A stretch of DNA of 64,000 nt from Laribacter hongkongensis DSM 14985 (lineage in GTDB: Bacteria; Pseudomonadota; Gammaproteobacteria; Burkholderiales; Aquaspirillaceae). The stretch covers positions 62,001 through 126,000 of the forward strand of contig NZ_AUHR01000001.1 in the NCBI RefSeq assembly GCF_000423285.1. The letters run 5' to 3'. Positions 19,200 to 33,827 of the stretch are shown here, one piece after another. The translations under genes were made by a program, and so were the position numbers. Below the pieces are notes generated by a model. The model did not search any database. It had not been told where the DNA came from and saw only the letters and a program-made list of their open reading frames with translations. The stretch's first letter is position 1, and every line of letters begins with the position of its first letter.

Positions 19200-20081
19200 T
19201 CAGGAAGATTGCAGGCTTGCCAGTACCTGTCTGACTCCGGACTGCCAGTCCGGCAGCCACAGTTGCAGGTCAGCCTGGATTTTCCGGCAGTCCAGCCGGC
19301 TGTTGGCCGGCCGGACTGCCGGCAAGGGATAATCGGACGTTGCGATCGGCCGGATCGCTGTTTCGGTCGCCCGCAGGGACCAGCCCAGCGCCCGGGCAAT
19401 CCGGACCACCTCGCAGGCATAACCATGCCAGCTGGTTTCACCCTGGCCCGCCAGATGGTAGGTCGCTCCTTCATCAGGCCAGTGCCGGACCAGATGAGCG
19501 GTCACGTCGGCAATCAGGCTCGCCGGTGTCGGCGCACCTGTCTGGTCGGCCACGATCGCCAGCTGCTCACGCTCCGCTGCCAGCCGCAAGACGGTTTTCA
19601 GGAAATTGTGCCCGTGCGCACCGAACACCCAGCTGGTCCGCACAATCACCGGAGCACCGCCCGCGACACGGACGGCTTCCTCTCCGGCCCACTTGCTCTG
19701 GCCATAGACCGACAATGGATGTGCGGGATCGGTTTCGTCGTACGGTCGCGAGGCCAGACCGTCAAACACGTAATCCGTCGAATAGTGCACCAGCCTTGCC
19801 TGCCGGTCGGCGGCCCATTGCGCCAGCACCCCCGGCAGGACAGCATTCACCTGCCACGCAGCGTCCGGCTGCTGTTCGGCCAGATCCACAGCAGTCCAGG
19901 CGGCAGCATTGACGATCAGCCGGGGCCGGAAAGCGTCCAGCAGCGGCAGGATCGACGAAGGTTGCTGCAAATCGGCTTCGTGTCGCGTGATGGCCAAGAC
20001 CTCGCCGAGCGGCGCCAGGGCGCGCCGCAACTCGAAACCGACCTGTCCATTGGCTCCGGTCAGCAGGATCCGGGGAGGCAT
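19200..20081 (-). CDS. rmlD: dTDP-4-dehydrorhamnose reductase
   Basis: 293 residues. NAD(P)H-dependent last step to dTDP-L-rhamnose. Short-chain dehydrogenase fold with the cofactor loop LLTGANGQVGFEL at the start, STDYVFDG near residue 105 and the catalytic YGQSKWAGE (YxxxK) near 130. The start ATG overlaps the rmlB stop (ATGA), so the two are translationally coupled. An in-frame extension upstream of 20081 lies inside rmlB and is not expected to be used. Confidence 0.95.
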   Translation of the reverse strand: MPPRILLTGANGQVGFELRRALAPLGEVLAITRHEADLQQPSSILPLLDAFRPRLIVNAAAWTAVDLAEQQPDAAWQVNAVLPGVLAQWAADRQARLVHYSTDYVFDGLASRPYDETDPAHPLSVYGQSKWAGEEAVRVAGGAPVIVRTSWVFGAHGHNFLKTVLRLAAEREQLAIVADQTGAPTPASLIADVTAHLVRHWPDEGATYHLAGQGETSWHGYACEVVRIARALGWSLRATETAIRPIATSDYPLPAVRPANSRLDCRKIQADLQLWLPDWQSGVRQVLASLQSS

Positions 20082-21148
20082 CACGCCGCGGCTCCGTAGT
20101 GCTGCGCCAGCCAGTCCCGGTAGGTGCCGCTGGTGACATTGGCAACCCACTGCGGGTGTTCCAGATACCAGCACACGGTTTTTCTCAAGCCAGTGTCGAA
20201 TGTTTCTGCCGGACGCCAGCCCAGCTCGCGGGCCAGCCGGCCGGCATCAATGGCATAACGGCGGTCATGCCCAGGCCGGTCGGTGACAAAGGCAATCTGC
20301 AGGGCGTATGGCTGACCGTCAGCCCGGGGAGAAAGTTCGTCCAGCAAAGCACAAATGGCCTGCACGACTTCCAGATTGGTTTTTTCGTTCCAGCCGCCGA
20401 TATTGTAGGTCGCACCTGCTGCCCCTTGGGCCAGTACGCACCGGATGGCACTGCAATGGTCACCGACATACAGCCAGTCCCGTACCTGCTGGCCGTCACC
20501 GTATACCGGCAGCGGTTTGCCGGCCAGAGCGTTCAGGATCACCAGCGGAATCAGCTTTTCCGGAAAGTGGTACGGACCGTAATTGTTGCTGCAATGGGTG
20601 GTCAGGACCGGCAGGCCATAGGTCTGGTGCCAGGCACGGACCAGATGGTCGCTGGCCGCCTTGCTGGCTGAATAGGGACTGTTCGGCTCGTAGCCGTGCG
20701 CCTCGGTAAACGGAGCTGCACCGGGTTCCAGGCTGCCGAACACCTCGTCTGTCGACACGTGCACGAAACGGAAAACGGCCTGATCCCCGGCAGGCAGTGC
20801 CTGCCAGTACTGCCGTACCGACTCCAGCAGGCTGAACGTGCCGACGATATTGGTCTGGATGAAATCGGCCGCACCATGGATCGAGCGGTCTACATGGCTT
20901 TCGGCCGCAAAATGGATGACGGCACGCGGCTGGTGTGTTGCCAGCAACTGCGTGACCAGCGCGTTGTCGCCGATGTCACCGCGCACGAATGCATGGCGGG
21001 CATCTCCCTCCAGTGACTGCAGGGTTTCCAGATTGCCGGCATAAGTCAGCTTGTCGAGATTGACGACAGGCTCATCCGACTGCGCCAGCCAGTCGAGTAC
21101 GAAATTGCTGCCGATAAAACCGGCTCCACCGGTTACCAGGATGGTCAT
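20081..21148 (-). CDS. rmlB: dTDP-glucose 4,6-dehydratase
   Basis: 355 residues, full length. Converts dTDP-glucose to dTDP-4-keto-6-deoxyglucose using tightly bound NAD+. Motifs: [12 protein letters not shown] at the N-terminus, [12 protein letters not shown] near residue 81, the catalytic [11 protein letters not shown] (TDE) near 130 and [13 protein letters not shown] (YxxxK) near 165. It lies 8 bases after glmS, so the glm and rml genes may share transcripts. Together with rmlDAC it gives a complete dTDP-rhamnose pathway. Confidence 0.96.
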   Translation of the reverse strand: MTILVTGGAGFIGSNFVLDWLAQSDEPVVNLDKLTYAGNLETLQSLEGDARHAFVRGDIGDNALVTQLLATHQPRAVIHFAAESHVDRSIHGAADFIQTNIVGTFSLLESVRQYWQALPAGDQAVFRFVHVSTDEVFGSLEPGAAPFTEAHGYEPNSPYSASKAASDHLVRAWHQTYGLPVLTTHCSNNYGPYHFPEKLIPLVILNALAGKPLPVYGDGQQVRDWLYVGDHCSAIRCVLAQGAAGATYNIGGWNEKTNLEVVQAICALLDELSPRADGQPYALQIAFVTDRPGHDRRYAIDAGRLARELGWRPAETFDTGLRKTVCWYLEHPQWVANVTSGTYRDWLAQHYGAAA

Positions 21149-21156
21149 TGGCTTGC

Positions 21157-22986
21157 TTACTCCACCGTTACGCTCTTGGCCAGATTACGCGGCTTGTCGA
21201 CATCGGTACCGCGCGCCAGGGCCACATGATAGGCCAGCAATTGCACCGGGATGGCATGCACGATCGGCGACACCAGACCTACATGCCGTGGCGTGCGGAT
21301 CACGTGGACACCGGCTGATGCCTCGAAGTGGCTGTCCGCGTCGGCGAACACGAACAGCTCGCCGCCACGGGCACGCACTTCCTGCATGTTCGATTTGACC
21401 TTTTCCAGCAGGCTGTCGTTGGGAGCAATCACCACGACCGGCATCTGCTCGTCCACCAGCGCCAGCGGCCCGTGCTTGAGCTCGCCGGCCGGATATGCTT
21501 CGGCGTGGATGTAGGAAATTTCCTTGAGCTTGAGCGCACCTTCCAGCGCGATCGGATAGTGCAGGCCGCGCCCCAGGAACAGCGCGTCGTTCCTGACGGC
21601 AAACTGCTCGGCCCACAACTGGATCTGCGGCTCCAGGTTCAGCGCATGCTGGATGCTGGCCGGCAGGCTGCGCAGCTCTTCCAGCGCATGGGCCTCCTGT
21701 TCGGCCGTCAGGCGCTGGCGCAGTCTGGCCAGCACGCCGGCCAGCAGAAACAGGGCCACCAGCTGGGTGGTGAACGCCTTGGTGGACGCCACGCCGATTT
21801 CCGCACCGGCGCGGGTATAGAACACGAGGTCCGACGCGCGCGGGATGGCCGATTCGGCCACGTTGCAGATCGACAGGGCTGTCCGGTGCCCCAGCTGGCG
21901 GGCGTACTTGAGCGCCTCCATGGTGTCGAGCGTCTCGCCCGACTGCGAAATGGTCACGATCAGGTAGTCCGGGTCCGCCCATGCGTTGCGGTAGCGGTAT
22001 TCACTGGCGATTTCCACGTCGCACGGCAGGTTGGCCAGGCTTTCGATCCAGTATTTGGCGGTCAGCCCGGCGTAATAGCTGGTGCCGCACGCCAGGATCT
22101 TGACGCCGCGCACCGTGGCCAGCCGCGCCGGAGCTTCGGCCCCGAACAGGGCTGCATCGAATCCGGCGGTCTGCGCCACTTCCAGCGTGTCGGCCACCGC
22201 CTTGGGCTGCTCGTGGATTTCCTTCTGCATGAAGTGGCGGTACGGACCCAGCTCCAGCGAAGCCAGCGACACCTCGCTTTGCCGCACCGGCCGCTCGACC
22301 GGCTCGCCGTCGGCATTGGTCAGGCTGATGCTGTCGCAGGTCAGGCGTGCCACGTCCCCCTCTTCCAGAAACACCACGCGCCGCGTGGCACTCAGGATGG
22401 CCGAAACGTCGGAAGCGACGAAGTTTGCCTGCTCCCCCAGACCGATCAGCAGCGGGCAGCCCATGCGTGCCACCACCAGTTCGCCCGGCCGGTCCTGTGC
22501 CATCACGCAGATGGCGTAGGCACCCGACAACTCGCGCACGGCCTGCCGCACGGCTTCGAACAGATCACCGCAAGCCAGATAATGCCGATGGATCAGGTGG
22601 GCAATCACCTCGGTATCGGTCTGCGACTCGAAGGCATAGCCGGCCGCAGCGAGCTCGTTACGTCTGGTTTCATGGTTTTCGATAATGCCGTTATGCACCA
22701 GTGCAATCAGGCCGCCGGAAACGTGCGGGTGGGCATTGGGCTCGGTCACGCCTCCGTGGGTAGCCCAGCGGGTATGGCCAATGCCCAGGCATCCGCTCAG
22801 TCCTTCGGACCGGGCGGCAGCTTCCATCTCGGCCACACGGCCGACCCGGCGTACCCGGCGGATGCTGTCCCCGGCAAGGATGGCCAGCCCCGAGGAATCG
22901 TAGCCGCGGTATTCCAGCCGCTTGAGGCCGTCGATCAGCAGCGGCACGATGTTCTGGCGGGCAATCGCCCCGACAACTCCACACAT
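21157..22986 (-). CDS. glmS: glutamine-fructose-6-phosphate aminotransferase (isomerizing)
   Basis: 609 residues. Makes glucosamine-6-phosphate from fructose-6-phosphate and glutamine, the entry to amino-sugar synthesis for peptidoglycan and LPS. The start is MCGVVGAI, giving the catalytic Cys at position 1 after Met removal; this fixes the ATG at 22986 despite an open frame upstream. The class II glutaminase domain covers about 1-240; two SIS domains follow, with SQSGETLDT and a C-terminal [11 protein letters not shown]. It lies between glmU and rmlB on the same strand. I saw no glmS ribozyme, as expected outside Firmicutes. Confidence 0.97.
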   Translation of the reverse strand: MCGVVGAIARQNIVPLLIDGLKRLEYRGYDSSGLAILAGDSIRRVRRVGRVAEMEAAARSEGLSGCLGIGHTRWATHGGVTEPNAHPHVSGGLIALVHNGIIENHETRRNELAAAGYAFESQTDTEVIAHLIHRHYLACGDLFEAVRQAVRELSGAYAICVMAQDRPGELVVARMGCPLLIGLGEQANFVASDVSAILSATRRVVFLEEGDVARLTCDSISLTNADGEPVERPVRQSEVSLASLELGPYRHFMQKEIHEQPKAVADTLEVAQTAGFDAALFGAEAPARLATVRGVKILACGTSYYAGLTAKYWIESLANLPCDVEIASEYRYRNAWADPDYLIVTISQSGETLDTMEALKYARQLGHRTALSICNVAESAIPRASDLVFYTRAGAEIGVASTKAFTTQLVALFLLAGVLARLRQRLTAEQEAHALEELRSLPASIQHALNLEPQIQLWAEQFAVRNDALFLGRGLHYPIALEGALKLKEISYIHAEAYPAGELKHGPLALVDEQMPVVVIAPNDSLLEKVKSNMQEVRARGGELFVFADADSHFEASAGVHVIRTPRHVGLVSPIVHAIPVQLLAYHVALARGTDVDKPRNLAKSVTVE

Positions 22987-23080
22987 TGGCAGTCTTCCTA
23001 CACGTTGCAATGCCACCCTTGCGGGTGGCATGTTGAAGATTCAGGCGCACATTGTAGCAAACCCGTTACGCCCCATCGCC

Positions 23081-24445
23081 TCAGCCCTTTTGCGGCCGCT
23101 TCCAGCCGCTCAGGCTCAGCTGTTTCGCCCGGGCCAGCGTCAGCGCATCGGCCGGGGCCGTTTTGGTAACAACCGATCCGGCGCCCACCGTAGCGCCGTG
23201 CTCCAGCGTCACCGGAGCCACCAGCATGGAGCCGGAGCCGACGAAAACATCGTCCTCGATCACCGTCCGGAATTTATTGACGCCATCATAATTGCACGTC
23301 ACGGTTCCGGCACCGATATTGACCCGGCTACCCACCGTACTGTCGCCCAGATACGTCAAATGGTTGGCCTTGCTGCCGGTCCCCAGCTGGCTGTTCTTGA
23401 TCTCGACAAAGTTGCCGACGTGCACCGATTCGGCCAGCTCGGCGCCTGGCCGCAGCCGGGCGAACGGACCGATGCGGCCATTGCGGCCGACCCGTGCACC
23501 GTCCAGATGACTGAAAGGTGCCACGCGGGTTCCTGCGTCCAGGGTGACATTACGGAGCACGCAGTGGGCACCGATTTCCACACCGTCACCCAGTTCGACC
23601 CGGCCTTCGAACACGCAGCCGACATCAATGCTGACATCACGGCCGCAGTGCAGTTCGCCGCGCAGGTCGAAGCGTGCCGGATCCAGCAGGGTCACGCCCT
23701 GGTCCAGCAGGCGGCCGGCTTCGTTGCGCTGGTAGATGCGCTCGAGTTCGGCCAGTTGCCGCTTGGAGTTGATCCCGGCAGCCTGCCATGACTGTTCCAC
23801 CGGTACGGCAGTCACCGCCAGGCCATCGGCCACTGCCAGCCCGATGACATCGGTCAGGTAATACTCACCCTGGGCGTTGCGGTTATCGAGAGCAGCCAGC
23901 CAGCCAGCCAGCCGGGACGCCGGCAGCACCATCATGCCGGTATTGATTTCACGGATGGCTTTCTGCCCGGGGCTGGCATCCTTTTCCTCGACGATGGCCC
24001 GCACGGTTCCGTCCGGCTGACGCACCACACGACCATACCCGGCGGGATCGTCCGGCGTGTCGGTCAGCAGCGACAGGGATTCGCCGGCGCGCTCAACCAG
24101 GGTGCGCAGGGTGTCGGCCGTGACCAGAGGTACATCACCATACAACACCAGTACCTGCCCTTCGGCCGGCAGACAGGGCAAGGCCATGCGGAGTGCGTGG
24201 CCGGTTCCCAGCTGTTCGGCCTGCTCGGCCCAGACAATGTCATCAGCATCGGCAAAGGCCGAACGGACTGCCTCGCCCCCGTGACCATAGACCACGCACA
24301 GGCGGGCGGGATGCAGTTGCCGGGCGGTATCGATCACCCGGCCGAGCATCGGTTGCCCGGCCAGACGGTGCAGGACCTTGGGCAGGTTCGAATACATGCG
24401 TTTGCCGCGACCGGCGGCGAGAATCACGATACTGAGAGAAGTCAT
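23081..24445 (-). CDS. glmU: bifunctional UDP-GlcNAc pyrophosphorylase / GlcN-1-P acetyltransferase
   Basis: 454 residues, full length. Acetylates glucosamine-1-phosphate and couples it to UTP to give UDP-GlcNAc. The N-terminal uridyltransferase begins [14 protein letters not shown] and has VLYGDVPLV near residue 105. The C-terminal half is a left-handed beta-helix of hexapeptide repeats ([20 protein letters not shown] and so on), ending in the acetyl-CoA region. It follows atpC, a gene order seen in many proteobacteria, but a strong atp terminator lies between them. glmS follows 94 bases downstream. Confidence 0.97.
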   Translation of the reverse strand: MTSLSIVILAAGRGKRMYSNLPKVLHRLAGQPMLGRVIDTARQLHPARLCVVYGHGGEAVRSAFADADDIVWAEQAEQLGTGHALRMALPCLPAEGQVLVLYGDVPLVTADTLRTLVERAGESLSLLTDTPDDPAGYGRVVRQPDGTVRAIVEEKDASPGQKAIREINTGMMVLPASRLAGWLAALDNRNAQGEYYLTDVIGLAVADGLAVTAVPVEQSWQAAGINSKRQLAELERIYQRNEAGRLLDQGVTLLDPARFDLRGELHCGRDVSIDVGCVFEGRVELGDGVEIGAHCVLRNVTLDAGTRVAPFSHLDGARVGRNGRIGPFARLRPGAELAESVHVGNFVEIKNSQLGTGSKANHLTYLGDSTVGSRVNIGAGTVTCNYDGVNKFRTVIEDDVFVGSGSMLVAPVTLEHGATVGAGSVVTKTAPADALTLARAKQLSLSGWKRPQKG

Positions 24446-24473
24446 GGATAGAGTCGGAAATCGGGTTCAACAA

Positions 24474-24508
24474 AGCAAAAAGGCTGTTATCGCAAGGATA
24501 ACAGCCTT
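24474..24508 (-). terminator. intrinsic terminator of the atp operon
   Basis: A perfect 12-bp stem AAGGCTGTTATC/GATAACAGCCTT with a 5-base loop is followed on the minus strand by TTTTTGC. It lies between atpC and glmU. Confidence 0.92.
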
Positions 24509-24545
24509 CTCTGGCGGGACCATACCGGCCCGGTCCGTAACGGGC

Positions 24546-24968
24546 TCAGTGCACGCGACGACGCAGGTAGTCGAGCGCCTTGAGTTCGGCGATGGCGGTC
24601 TTCAGCGCCTGGCGCGCCGCAGCCGTTTCCCGGTCATCGGTAGCCTTCTCGAGCGCGGCTTCGGCAGCTTTCTTGGCTGCTTCGGCACGTGCTTCGTCGA
24701 TCTCGTCACCGCGAACGGCGACATCGGCGAGGACGGTGATGGCGTCCGGCTGGACCTCCATCAAACCGCCCGAGACAGCGACGATGACTTCTTCGGCCTG
24801 ACCCGGTACGCGAATGCGCAACGGGCCGGGCTTGATGCGGGTCAGGAGCGGCACGTGGCGCGGATAGACACCGAGCTCGCCCATCTCTCCCGGTGCGACC
24901 AGAAACTCGGCTTCACCCGAATAGATCTGCGCTTCGGCACTGACCACTTCCACATGCATCGTACTCAT
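24546..24968 (-). CDS. atpC: F1Fo ATP synthase epsilon subunit
   Basis: 140 residues. Part of the central F1 stalk; couples rotation to catalysis and restrains ATP hydrolysis. Beta-sandwich N-domain with VEVVSAEAQIYSGEAEFL and GELGVYPRHVPLLT, then a two-helix C-terminal hairpin rich in Ala, Glu and Lys. The start is ATG 24968, with a second Met three codons in. Last of the nine atp genes, 12 bases after atpD, with the operon terminator behind it. Confidence 0.96.
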   Translation of the reverse strand: MSTMHVEVVSAEAQIYSGEAEFLVAPGEMGELGVYPRHVPLLTRIKPGPLRIRVPGQAEEVIVAVSGGLMEVQPDAITVLADVAVRGDEIDEARAEAAKKAAEAALEKATDDRETAAARQALKTAIAELKALDYLRRRVH

Positions 24969-24980
24969 GGCCTACCCCTT

Positions 24981-26360
<1,380 letters not shown>

Positions 26361-26394
26361 TCAAATCCCAATTAAGTAATCCGTTCGCAGCGCA

Positions 26395-27261
26395 TTACAC
26401 CGCGGCAGCGCCAGCGCAGATTTCCGACAGTTCGGTCGTAATCGCGGCCTGACGGGCCTTGTTGTAAGTGAGCTTGAGTCGCTCGATCGCCTGGGCCGCG
26501 TTGTCGGTAGCGGCCTTCATGGCCACCATCCGGGCGGACTGCTCGCTCGCCATGTTCTCGCTGACCGCCTGGTAGACGACGGACTCGAGATAGCGGCGCA
26601 CCAACACGTCCAGCACGCCACGCACGTCCGGCTCGTAGAGGTAGTCCCACGAATACGGGAACTCGCTCTCCAGCTCTTCGGTCTTGAGCGGCAGCAGCTG
26701 TTCGACACGCGGCTCCTGCTTCATGGTGTTGAGGAACTTCGAATACACGATGTGCAATTCGTCGATCTCACCGTCGAGATAGGCGCGAACGATATGAGAG
26801 GCCGGGCCGAGCAGCTTTTCCTGCTGCGGCGTGTCGCCCAGCTGGGTGGCGCTCGACACGACCTTCATGTCCAGACGGGTCAGCGCGGCATAGCCTTTCT
26901 GGCCAAAGCAGCAGACATCCACTTCGATGCCTTGCTCGGCCCAACGCTCTGCGTACTGGTAGAAAGTACGCAGGGCATTGGCATTGAGACCGCCGCACAA
27001 ACCCTTGTCCGTCGTGACGAGAATCACGCCGACGCGCTTGACCACATCGCGCCGCTCCAGTGCCGGATGCTTGAAGTCCGGGTTGGTCTCGGCGACATGC
27101 GCCATGACTTCACGGATCTTTTCGGCATACGGACGGGCGGAGCGCATGCGCTCCTGCGTCTTGCGCATCTTCGACGTCGCAACCATCTGCATCGCGCGGG
27201 TGATCTTTTGCGTGCTTTGCACGCTCTTGATCTTGCTGCGAATTTCCTTGCCGACTGCCAT
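26395..27261 (-). CDS. atpG: F1Fo ATP synthase gamma subunit
   Basis: 288 residues. Rotor shaft of F1. The N-terminal helix [24 protein letters not shown] and the C-terminal helix [29 protein letters not shown] form the expected antiparallel coiled coil, and [16 protein letters not shown] lies near residue 80. Full length. Position and order (atpA-atpG-atpD) are canonical. Confidence 0.97.
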   Translation of the reverse strand: MAVGKEIRSKIKSVQSTQKITRAMQMVATSKMRKTQERMRSARPYAEKIREVMAHVAETNPDFKHPALERRDVVKRVGVILVTTDKGLCGGLNANALRTFYQYAERWAEQGIEVDVCCFGQKGYAALTRLDMKVVSSATQLGDTPQQEKLLGPASHIVRAYLDGEIDELHIVYSKFLNTMKQEPRVEQLLPLKTEELESEFPYSWDYLYEPDVRGVLDVLVRRYLESVVYQAVSENMASEQSARMVAMKAATDNAAQAIERLKLTYNKARQAAITTELSEICAGAAAV

Positions 27262-27295
27262 CTCCCAATCCTTTCAGTGTTGACGTCTGTGAGGA

Positions 27296-28840
<1,545 letters not shown>

Positions 28841-28848
28841 GATCTCTC

Positions 28849-29385
28849 CTAACTTTTGAGGCTGATCGCCATCGTGTGCAGTTTGCCGCGTACCGAAGCG
28901 TCGATGACTTCGTCACCGACGAGGATACGGACGCCGCCGATCAGCGACGGGTCCACACTGGCCTTGAGCACGATCTCTTTGCCGTACTTGGCCTTGAGCG
29001 TGGCGGCGAGTTCTGCCGATTGCGCCTCGGTAAGCGGGTAGGCCGATGCGATGTCCGCAGTCAGGACACCCTCTTCGACCTGCTTGAGCTGTTCAAACTG
29101 CTCGGCGATGGCCGGCAACAGCGCCAGACGATGATTCTCGGCCAAGGCCTCGAGGAGGTTCCTGACCTCATGACCGGCCTTGTCACCAAGTATCCCGCCC
29201 AGCAGTGTCACGACTTCCGCTTCGGTGCGTTCCGGATTGGCGACTGCTGCGCTCACGGCCGGTTCGGCCAGAGATGCAGCAAGCCAAGCCAGCGCCTCGC
29301 TCCATTGAGCCAGACGCCCTTCATCCTTGGCCAGCCGGAATACCGCCTCGGCGTAAGGCCGCGCTACGGTAATGAGTTCTGCCAT
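28849..29385 (-). CDS. atpH: F1Fo ATP synthase delta subunit
   Basis: 178 residues. Joins the top of F1 to the peripheral stalk. The N-terminal helical bundle starts [19 protein letters not shown], and the C-terminal conserved segment reads [23 protein letters not shown]. The ATG at 29385 is chosen because it begins the family homology; the frame is open further upstream into atpF with no similarity. It lies 7 bases after atpF. Confidence 0.96.
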
Positions 29386-29392
29386 GGGCTGA

Positions 29393-29863
29393 TTACAACT
29401 CCGCTTTGATGGAGGCCAGAAGGTCGGCGTGCTTGGAGGCGTCGATCTCGCGCTTGAGGATCTTCTCTGCACCCACGACTGCGAGGTCGGCTACCTGGCC
29501 ACGCAGGTCTTCCTTGGCACGCAGGACTTCCTGACCGATCTGAGCGCGAGCATCCACAAGAATTTTCTCGCTCTCGGTCTTGGCTGCCTGCTTAGCCTCA
29601 TCCACGATCTGGGCTGCGCGCTTTTCAGCCATCAGCACCAGTTCGCTTGCCTGCTGCTTGGCCAGACGGATCTGTTCGTCGACGCGCTTGCTCGCCTGCT
29701 CCAGATCCTGCTTGCCCCGCTCGGCAGCTGCCAAACCATCCGCGATGCGTTTGGCACGCTCGTCCATCAAGTTAGTCAGCGGAGGCCAAACGAATTTCAT
29801 CGTGAACCACACCAGGATGGCGAAAGTGATCGCCTGTCCCAGCAGTGTTGCGTTGATATCCAC
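29393..29863 (-). CDS. atpF: F1Fo ATP synthase b subunit
   Basis: 156 residues. Peripheral stalk dimer. One N-terminal membrane helix (ATLLGQAITFAILVWFTMKFVW) is followed by a long charged helix with heptad-like Ala/Glu/Lys/Gln spacing that forms the dimeric stator. Length is normal for the family. It lies 49 bases after atpE. Confidence 0.97.
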   Translation of the reverse strand: MDINATLLGQAITFAILVWFTMKFVWPPLTNLMDERAKRIADGLAAAERGKQDLEQASKRVDEQIRLAKQQASELVLMAEKRAAQIVDEAKQAAKTESEKILVDARAQIGQEVLRAKEDLRGQVADLAVVGAEKILKREIDASKHADLLASIKAEL

Positions 29864-29912
29864 GTTTGTTTTCCTCCTTCAGTTCAACAACACCCGGCTT
29901 GCGCCGGATTGA

Positions 29913-30203
<291 letters not shown>

Positions 30204-30253
30204 CTAAAAGTGAGAACGAGTTGATGAGGGTAAATTAAAGAGGGGTAGTTACC

Positions 30254-30275
30254 ACCGCCCTCACCCGAGGGCGGT
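30254..30275 (-). promoter_or_regulatory. hairpin in the atpB-atpE spacer
   Basis: A perfect 9-bp stem ACCGCCCTC/GAGGGCGGT with a 4-base loop lies in the transcript about 60 bases before the atpE start. There is no T run, so it is unlikely to terminate; mRNA stabilisation or translation control is plausible. Confidence 0.6.
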
Positions 30276-30292
30276 AAGTTCGGTCAGACCGG

Positions 30293-31460
<1,168 letters not shown>

Positions 31461-31490
31461 CGGCTTGAAGCGCCTAGAAAAACCGCATGA

Positions 31491-31520
31491 TTATAGGAAT
31501 GTGCAGCGCACAACGTCAAT
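31491..31520 (-). promoter_or_regulatory. predicted sigma-70 promoter of the atp operon
   Basis: On the minus strand TTGACG (31520-31515) and TATAAT (31496-31491) are separated by 18 bases. The spacer contains a short palindrome, TGTGC-AGC-GCACA (31501-31513). This is the best promoter match in the window. Confidence 0.8.
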
Positions 31521-31559
31521 TCCGAATAACACATTGTAATATCAGAATCTACTGGCACA

Positions 31560-32423
31560 TTACTCGCGCGTGAGTGCGGCAAGAAACCTATCCAGTTGAT
31601 CCAAATCAAGATATTCAATCTCGAGACGCCCGCGCCCCTTGCTGCCATGACGGATTTTCACCGCCACGCCCAGCCGGTCAGCCAGCTCCTCCTGTAGCCG
31701 GGCAACGTCCGGATCGACCTTGCGCCCGCCTGCCACCGGCACGGGAGCCGACGACTCGCTGAGACGCGCCTGGGCGCGCCGTTCCGCCTCACGCACGGAC
31801 AGGCCACGATCGGCAATGTCGCGCGCCATGTCGATCTGGTCCAGCACCGGCAACGGCAACAGGGCACGTGCGTGCCCCATGTCGAGCTTCCCAGCATAGA
31901 CGAGATCCTGCACCGGTTCAGCCAGATGCAGCAGACGCAGCAGATTGCTGACCGCACTGCGCGACCGTCCCAGCGCCGCCGCAGCCCGCTCGTGCGTCAT
32001 GCCGAATTCGTCGATCAGCCGCTGGATGCCGTGCGCCTCTTCCAGCGCATTGAGCTGCTCGCGCTGGATGTTCTCGATCAGGGCAATCGCCAGCGCCGCC
32101 TCGTCCGGCACGGCACGCACCACCGCCGGAATCTCGGTCAGCCCGGCCTTGCGGGCCGCCCGCCAGCGCCGTTCCCCGGCAATCAGTTCGTATTCACCCA
32201 GACCGATCTCGCGCACCACGACAGGCTGGATCACCCCCTGCGCCAGGATCGAGTCCGCCAGCTGGGCCAGCGCCGCCTCGTCCATGTGGGTACGCGGCTG
32301 ATAGCGACCCGGGCGGATATCGCTGATTTTCAGCGTCGCCAGCCGGTCTTCGGTATGGTGGGCCGCCAGCAGGACATCCAGCCCGCGCCCCAGCCCTTTG
32401 GGTTTCTGTTTGGACACACTCAT
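31560..32423 (-). CDS. parB: chromosome partitioning protein ParB
   Basis: 287 residues. Binds parS sites and spreads as a CTP-dependent clamp to segregate the origin region. The N-terminal CTP-binding motif GERRWRAARKAGL is near residue 85, and the helix-turn-helix with EAHGIQRLIDEFGMTHERAAAALGRSRSAVSNLLRLL follows. The C-terminal dimerisation domain ends LEIEYLDLDQLDRFLAALTRE. It overlaps parA by 4 bases. I saw no clear parS in the window. Confidence 0.96.
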   Translation of the reverse strand: MSVSKQKPKGLGRGLDVLLAAHHTEDRLATLKISDIRPGRYQPRTHMDEAALAQLADSILAQGVIQPVVVREIGLGEYELIAGERRWRAARKAGLTEIPAVVRAVPDEAALAIALIENIQREQLNALEEAHGIQRLIDEFGMTHERAAAALGRSRSAVSNLLRLLHLAEPVQDLVYAGKLDMGHARALLPLPVLDQIDMARDIADRGLSVREAERRAQARLSESSAPVPVAGGRKVDPDVARLQEELADRLGVAVKIRHGSKGRGRLEIEYLDLDQLDRFLAALTRE

Positions 32424-33202
32424 GCCGTTACCGCCATTGCATCCAGCCGGGCCAGCAACTCGTCGGCCAGAGCCAGATAAGCCTTGGTCCCCTTGGCCCG
32501 GCGGTCATAGGCCAGCACCGGCAAACCGTAACTCGGTGCCTCGGCCAGCCGGATATTGCGCGGAATGACCGTTTCAAACAGCTTGCCGGGGAAATGCTGC
32601 GCCAGCTCGGCCGACACCTGTTGCGCCAGCGTCGAGCGGGCGTCGTACATGGTGCGCACCAGCCCGACGATGTCGATCGCCGGATTGAGCGCCACCCGCA
32701 GCTTGCGCAGGGTGGTCACCAGGTCAGACAACCCTTCCAGCGCGTAGTATTCGCACTGCATCGGAATGATGGCACCGGTAGCCGCCACCAGCCCGTTCAG
32801 CGTCAGCAGGTTCAGCGCCGGCGGACAATCGATCAGGATGTAGTCGTATTCGCCGGCAATCGATGCCAGCGCCGTACGCAGGCGTGACTCGCGCTGGCCG
32901 GCATCCACCAGCTCGACTTCGGCCGCAGCCAGATCGCGGTTGGCCGGCAGCACGTCAAACGCCACGCCCTCGCCCCGGCAGCGCACCGCCGCCGGATCCA
33001 TGCCGTCCACCAGCACATGGTAGACGCTGTGGCGCAGCTGCCCCTTGTCCACTCCGGAGCCCATGGTGGCATTGCCCTGCGGGTCAAGATCGACCAGCAG
33101 GACCCGCTGGCCACGCTCGGCCAGACTGGCTGCCAGATTGACCACCGTGGTGGTCTTGCCGACTCCGCCCTTTTGGTTGGTTACTGCCAGCACCCGGGCC
33201 AT
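32420..33202 (-). CDS. parA: chromosome partitioning ATPase ParA
   Basis: 260 residues. Deviant Walker-A ATPase that moves ParB-bound origins. KGGVGKTTTVVNLAASLAERG is at the N-terminus (residues 10-30), VLLVDLDPQGNAT gives Walker A', and YDYILIDCPPALNLLTLN gives Walker B. No N-terminal HTH extension, so this is the chromosomal (Soj) form. The ATG at 33202 begins the homology. It abuts rsmG and overlaps parB, so translation of the four genes is probably coupled. Confidence 0.97.
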   Translation of the reverse strand: MARVLAVTNQKGGVGKTTTVVNLAASLAERGQRVLLVDLDPQGNATMGSGVDKGQLRHSVYHVLVDGMDPAAVRCRGEGVAFDVLPANRDLAAAEVELVDAGQRESRLRTALASIAGEYDYILIDCPPALNLLTLNGLVAATGAIIPMQCEYYALEGLSDLVTTLRKLRVALNPAIDIVGLVRTMYDARSTLAQQVSAELAQHFPGKLFETVIPRNIRLAEAPSYGLPVLAYDRRAKGTKAYLALADELLARLDAMAVTA

Positions 33203-33203
33203 G

Positions 33204-33827
33204 TCAGCGCAACCCCAGCTTGACCAGATGCCGCTCGGCATCCAGCCCCGGCACCTTGAGTTCAATCACTTCGCGCACGCATACGTCTTCAGGCAACTGG
33301 GCGATTTCCTCGTCGGGGTACACGCCCTTCAGGGCTGCCCATTCACCGCCCTCGGCCAGCAAGTGGCGGGTCAGGCGCACGAATTCGGCCAGATCGGAAA
33401 ACGCCCGCGAAGTAATGACGTCAAACTTGCGCTCCGGCTGGAAAGCCTCCACCCGCTCGCATACCACTTCGGTATTGGTCAGCCCCAGCTCGATCACGGC
33501 CTGCTTGAGGAAAGTGGTTTTCTTGTGGTTGGCATCCAGCAGCGTCAGCGACCAGTCCGGCTGGCTGATGGCAAACGGGATGCCAGGCATGCCGCCACCC
33601 GAACCCACGTCCAGAATGCGCTGGCCGGCCACCAGCGGCAGGGCCGCCAGGCTGTCGAGCACGTGGTACGACAGCATGCGGCCGGTTTCACGCACGGCAG
33701 TCAGGTTGTAGACACGGTTCCACTTGTCGAGCAGCTCGACATAGTGGACCAGCAGCAGTTCCTGCGGTGCGCTGAGCGCAAGACCGAGCTCGGCGAGACC
33801 GGCTTTGAGTTCTTCTTTAAGGTTCAT
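33204..33827 (-). CDS. rsmG: 16S rRNA 7-methylguanosine methyltransferase RsmG
   Basis: 207 residues. Methylates G527 of 16S rRNA with S-adenosylmethionine; loss gives low-level streptomycin resistance. SAM site [17 protein letters not shown] lies near residue 70, followed by [14 protein letters not shown]. The second conserved block [14 protein letters not shown] is present. It overlaps mnmG by 4 bases and ends directly before parA. Confidence 0.97.
   Translation of the reverse strand: MNLKEELKAGLAELGLALSAPQELLLVHYVELLDKWNRVYNLTAVRETGRMLSYHVLDSLAALPLVAGQRILDVGSGGGMPGIPFAISQPDWSLTLLDANHKKTTFLKQAVIELGLTNTEVVCERVEAFQPERKFDVITSRAFSDLAEFVRLTRHLLAEGGEWAALKGVYPDEEIAQLPEDVCVREVIELKVPGLDAERHLVKLGLR

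Noticed and set aside
23010-23029. TGCCACCC/GGGTGGCA hairpin between glmU and glmS as a terminator
   Set aside because: No T run on either strand; more likely a minor mRNA structure.
21328-23169. Long open frame antisense to glmS (also seen antisense to atpD, atpA, polA and secA)
   Set aside because: In GC-rich genes the opposite strand is often open; the translated products are low-complexity and match no family, while the sense genes are certain.
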